Source: Candidatus Parcubacteria bacterium
Lineage (GTDB): Bacteria; Patescibacteriota; Patescibacteriia; Patescibacteriales; UBA12075
Direction: 5' to 3'
Length of the DNA stretch: 8,466 bases
NCBI GenBank assembly: GCA_023139655.1
Contig: JAGLNE010000001.1
Location: 1 to 8,466 of the forward strand
Part shown: positions 5,938-8,466 of the stretch, in pieces
How the letters are laid out: each line of letters opens with the position of its first letter
Position numbering within the stretch: the stretch's first letter is position 1
Position numbers and translations under genes: made by a program
Notes under the pieces: generated by a model
Seen by the model: the letters and a program-made list of their open reading frames with translations, nothing else
Database searches by the model: none
What the model was told of the DNA's origin: nothing

Positions 5938-7326
5938 ATGAAAAAACCAATTATTTTTATTACAACCAATAAAGCTATTATAGTTAGAAACTTATTTTTG
6001 AATAAGCATATTGATATTATTAAAGAAAAATTTGATATTGTCATTTTTACTTCCCATTATAAAGATAATGAATTTTTAAAACATTTTAAGGGTTATAATA
6101 TAGAAAAATTGCATCAGATCCAATATCCGAAATTTAAAAAGAAAATGTTAGCGCTTTTTAAATCTTTCCATAAAGGACTTATATACAATCCAACCGTTGA
6201 GCTGGCTACTTTGTACGGCACTTGGTATAGCGGTGTCGCGCGCGGAGACGTAAAGTTTAAATTTTTAAGAATTTTTATCCAAAAATATATTTTTGGCACC
6301 ATCCTCAACAATACTTTTTGCAGGGATCTATTTAAATCAATAGATAGATTAATTTTTAGATGTTACAAATACGATGCCATAATAAATAAATATAGGCCCG
6401 AGTTAATTATGATCACCAATATCTCAGACGATATGGAAATTGATCTTTTACGTAATTGCAAAAGAAAAAACGTGAAGAGTGTTGCCATGACAAAAAGCTG
6501 GGACAATGTTTCCAAGTGGAGTTTTCGGGAAAAGGCGGATAAATTTATGGCCTGGAGTGATTATATGAAAGATGAAACTCTGCAATTTCAGGATTACAAG
6601 GCAAAGGATATTGAAATTATTGGTATCCCCCAGTTTGATTATTATAAAAATTTAGTTATTCCTGCAAAAGATGAATTTATGGAAAAATATAAAATGAACC
6701 AAAATAAAAAAACAATCTTTTTTGGTTCAGAGGGACCGGTTTGCACTAGCGACCCCTATATAGTGTCATTTTTGAAGCAAAAAATAAAACAAGGGGTTTT
6801 AAAAAATTATCAAATATTTGTTAGGCCCCACTTTAGTTATAAGGGAGATGAAGACAGATTTAAAAATTTAGTTGATAATATAACCGTTTTTATGGATTTA
6901 GATTATAAACGATCAAACTTTAAAGATAAAACAGAGCTATCTCTAAGTAATGTTGTTAATTTAACTTCAGGAATTGTACACTCTGATATAGCGATTACTA
7001 ACGCTTCAACCCTGGTGCTTGATATTGCCGCCAATGGAAAATATCCAATTCTTTATAATTTTGATGAAGACAAGAGCATTCCGTTTAAGGACTCAACAAA
7101 AAGATTATATAAGTCATTATGGATGAGGGAAATATTAAAAATGAACTTAGATAACTTGGTAGATAATGAAAAGGAGTTGATCGCTAAAATCAAGGAAGTT
7201 GAAAATAATCAAAATTTCAAAAAACAAGAATTAGAAAATTTGGTCAAAAGATTTTGTTATAAAGTTGACGGAAAAAGCGGTGAAAGATTGTTTCAATTCA
7301 TAGAAAAACAAGCCAAAAAAATCTAG
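5938..7326 (+). CDS. GT-B-fold transferase, CDP-glycerol glycerophosphotransferase-like
   Basis: This 462-residue cytoplasmic protein looks like a two-domain GT-B glycosyl- or glycerophosphotransferase. The N-terminal half begins with a strand (PIIFITT) and contains KSWDN (186-190) followed by FMAWSDYM (203-210) and IIGIPQFD (227-234), the pattern at the domain boundary of TagB/TagF-like and related uncharacterised surface-carbohydrate enzymes. The C-terminal half has a start-of-domain strand KKTIFFGSEG (257-266), FVRPHFS (294-300) and HSDIAITNASTLVLDIAANGKYPILYN (348-374), which resembles the nucleotide-diphosphate-binding segment of glycerophosphotransferases. The closing region (about 400-440) is a charged helix. 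The donor may be a CDP-polyol or a nucleotide sugar; sequence alone does not decide. ATG 5938 lies one base after the preceding stop; an in-frame GTG at 5926 would add four residues and overlap by 11, and is less likely. Confidence 0.7.
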   Translation: MKKPIIFITTNKAIIVRNLFLNKHIDIIKEKFDIVIFTSHYKDNEFLKHFKGYNIEKLHQIQYPKFKKKMLALFKSFHKGLIYNPTVELATLYGTWYSGVARGDVKFKFLRIFIQKYIFGTILNNTFCRDLFKSIDRLIFRCYKYDAIINKYRPELIMITNISDDMEIDLLRNCKRKNVKSVAMTKSWDNVSKWSFREKADKFMAWSDYMKDETLQFQDYKAKDIEIIGIPQFDYYKNLVIPAKDEFMEKYKMNQNKKTIFFGSEGPVCTSDPYIVSFLKQKIKQGVLKNYQIFVRPHFSYKGDEDRFKNLVDNITVFMDLDYKRSNFKDKTELSLSNVVNLTSGIVHSDIAITNASTLVLDIAANGKYPILYNFDEDKSIPFKDSTKRLYKSLWMREILKMNLDNLVDNEKELIAKIKEVENNQNFKKQELENLVKRFCYKVDGKSGERLFQFIEKQAKKI

Positions 7327-7351
7327 GTAAAAGCCATTAATTTTAAAAACT

Positions 7352-8466
7352 ATGGGTTTAAAAAGACAAAAAGAAAGAATTAAAAAAATAATAAGATTAT
7401 TAAATCAGGCCTTTGGCATATACAAGTTGCAAATTATTGTATTAATAGCCCTTGGTTTTATCGGTGGGATATTGGAAGGAATCGGAATAAACGCGTTAAT
7501 TCCAATGCTATCTTTTGTTACCGGGGATAGCGGCAATGAATTTGATTTTATAACGCAAATAATTAGAAAATTTTTTGACGCCTTAAACATTGATTTTAGC
7601 CTTAAATTTTTACTAATTTTTATTTGCACGCTTTTTATTTTAAAGGCAATTGTTTTGCTTGTGTTTAATTATGTAAAGATAAAAATTGCAACTGACTATG
7701 AAAGAAACTTTAGGGTAAAGTTATTAAAAAATACAATTAACGCGGATTGGGCCTTTTTGTTAAAACAAAAAATTGGATATATTGAGAATACTATAATGAA
7801 TGATATTGCCACAGGATCAATGCTGTTAAATAGCATTAGTGGAATTATAATGATTACAACCGGCTTGTTGATCTATGTCGTAGTGGCTTTAAATATTTCA
7901 GCATTTATTACTTTTATTACATTAATCATTGGAATTTTTATACTTTTCATTTTTAAACCACTGCTATACAGAATAAAGGTTGCGGCATTTAATGCTCAAA
8001 AAATGAATAAAAAAGTCGCGCATTTAATTAATGAAAATTTAATTGGCGCCAAAACCATTAAATCAATCGGCGCGGAAGACCATGTTATTAATTTTGGAAA
8101 AAGTTTTTTTGAAGAATTAAAAAGATTAAGAATTAAACTATTTTTACTCGGTAGTATTTCTATGTCAGCGATACAACCCATTACAATAATTTTTGTATGC
8201 GCGATATTTGCAATTTCATATAAATCCTCAAATTTCAATTTTACCTCTTTAATTGTGATAATATATTTAATTCAACGTATTTTTTCATATATTCAACAAT
8301 TTCAAACAAATTTTAATAAACTCATGAAAGCCGCTCCATTTTTGGCAAGTGCATTAAGGTATGACGACTTAGTGAAAAAAAATAAGGAAAGTGGCGGGCG
8401 TGGAAAAAAATTTATTTTTAATAAAAATATAAAATTTAATAATATTTCTTTTTCATATAACAATAA
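7352..8466 (+). CDS. ABC exporter (MsbA/PglK-like flippase), membrane domain, 3' end outside window
   Basis: The frame is open from ATG 7352 to the window edge (371 complete codons). The visible part is the membrane domain of a type IV ABC exporter with fused ATPase. After a basic N-terminus come hydrophobic segments at about 25-55, 85-108, 161-202 (two) and 263-290, and one near 297-308. NENLIGAKTIKSIGAED (227-243) is the coupling-helix motif before the fifth helix, with Lys-Thr-Ile-Lys and Gly-Ala-Glu as in MsbA-like exporters. FNNISFSYNN, cut at the edge, is the first strand of the nucleotide-binding domain with the A-loop Tyr; Walker motifs lie beyond the window. In a glycan locus such proteins usually flip lipid-linked oligosaccharides outward. 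It follows the GT-B gene after 25 bases without a Shine-Dalgarno sequence. Confidence 0.88.
   Translation, partial: MGLKRQKERIKKIIRLLNQAFGIYKLQIIVLIALGFIGGILEGIGINALIPMLSFVTGDSGNEFDFITQIIRKFFDALNIDFSLKFLLIFICTLFILKAIVLLVFNYVKIKIATDYERNFRVKLLKNTINADWAFLLKQKIGYIENTIMNDIATGSMLLNSISGIIMITTGLLIYVVVALNISAFITFITLIIGIFILFIFKPLLYRIKVAAFNAQKMNKKVAHLINENLIGAKTIKSIGAEDHVINFGKSFFEELKRLRIKLFLLGSISMSAIQPITIIFVCAIFAISYKSSNFNFTSLIVIIYLIQRIFSYIQQFQTNFNKLMKAAPFLASALRYDDLVKKNKESGGRGKKFIFNKNIKFNNISFSYNN

Noticed and set aside
1..8466. CRISPR array, tRNA or rRNA genes
   Set aside because: No regularly spaced repeats with unique spacers and no cloverleaf or rRNA-like stretches were seen; nearly all sequence is protein-coding.

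Overview
The window is a stretch of an AT-rich bacterial surface-glycan (polysaccharide or phosphoglycan) biosynthesis locus. All recognisable glycan genes lie on the plus strand, and one unrelated-looking gene is inserted between them on the minus strand. The low GC (hand-counted 60-base blocks in plus-strand genes give 15-28%), the tight overlapping genes and the near absence of Shine-Dalgarno sequences would suit a candidate-phyla (Patescibacteria-like) genome. That placement is an impression from composition and cluster style, not a demonstrated identity. A perfect sigma70-type promoter and a GAGGAGG ribosome site show it is bacterial. No in-frame TGA interrupts any gene, so TGA probably has its normal stop meaning.

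Layout. 1-75 is the tail of an upstream gene, probably a family-4-type glycosyltransferase. 62-748 is a SAM-dependent methyltransferase (Methyltransf_24 type) and 736-2655 is an asparagine-synthase-type amidotransferase; both overlap the gene before them. 2725-3603 (minus) is a stand-alone gene for a Nudix-like protein with its own promoter, leader, ribosome site and terminator and a higher GC content. The plus-strand series then resumes: a TagD-like cytidylyltransferase (3749-4195), a second SAM methyltransferase (4185-5066), a CDP-alcohol phosphatidyltransferase-family membrane enzyme (5139-5936), a GT-B-fold transferase distantly like CDP-glycerol glycerophosphotransferases (5938-7326), and the membrane half of an ABC exporter cut by the window end (7352 onward).

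How they could work together (inference): the cytidylyltransferase makes a CDP-linked polyol or alcohol. The CDP-alcohol transferase and/or the GT-B enzyme moves the phospho-alcohol or sugar to a lipid or glycan acceptor. The methyltransferases and the AsnB-type enzyme decorate it (methylation; amidation of a carboxyl group). The ABC exporter flips a lipid-linked intermediate across the membrane.

The points most worth following up are the self-contained Nudix-like cassette, the unusual catalytic motif spacing in the CDP-alcohol transferase, the pairing of a CDP-forming and a CDP-using enzyme, and a structured intergenic region at 5080-5127. I found no CRISPR array, tRNA, rRNA, transposase or classic mobile-element ends.
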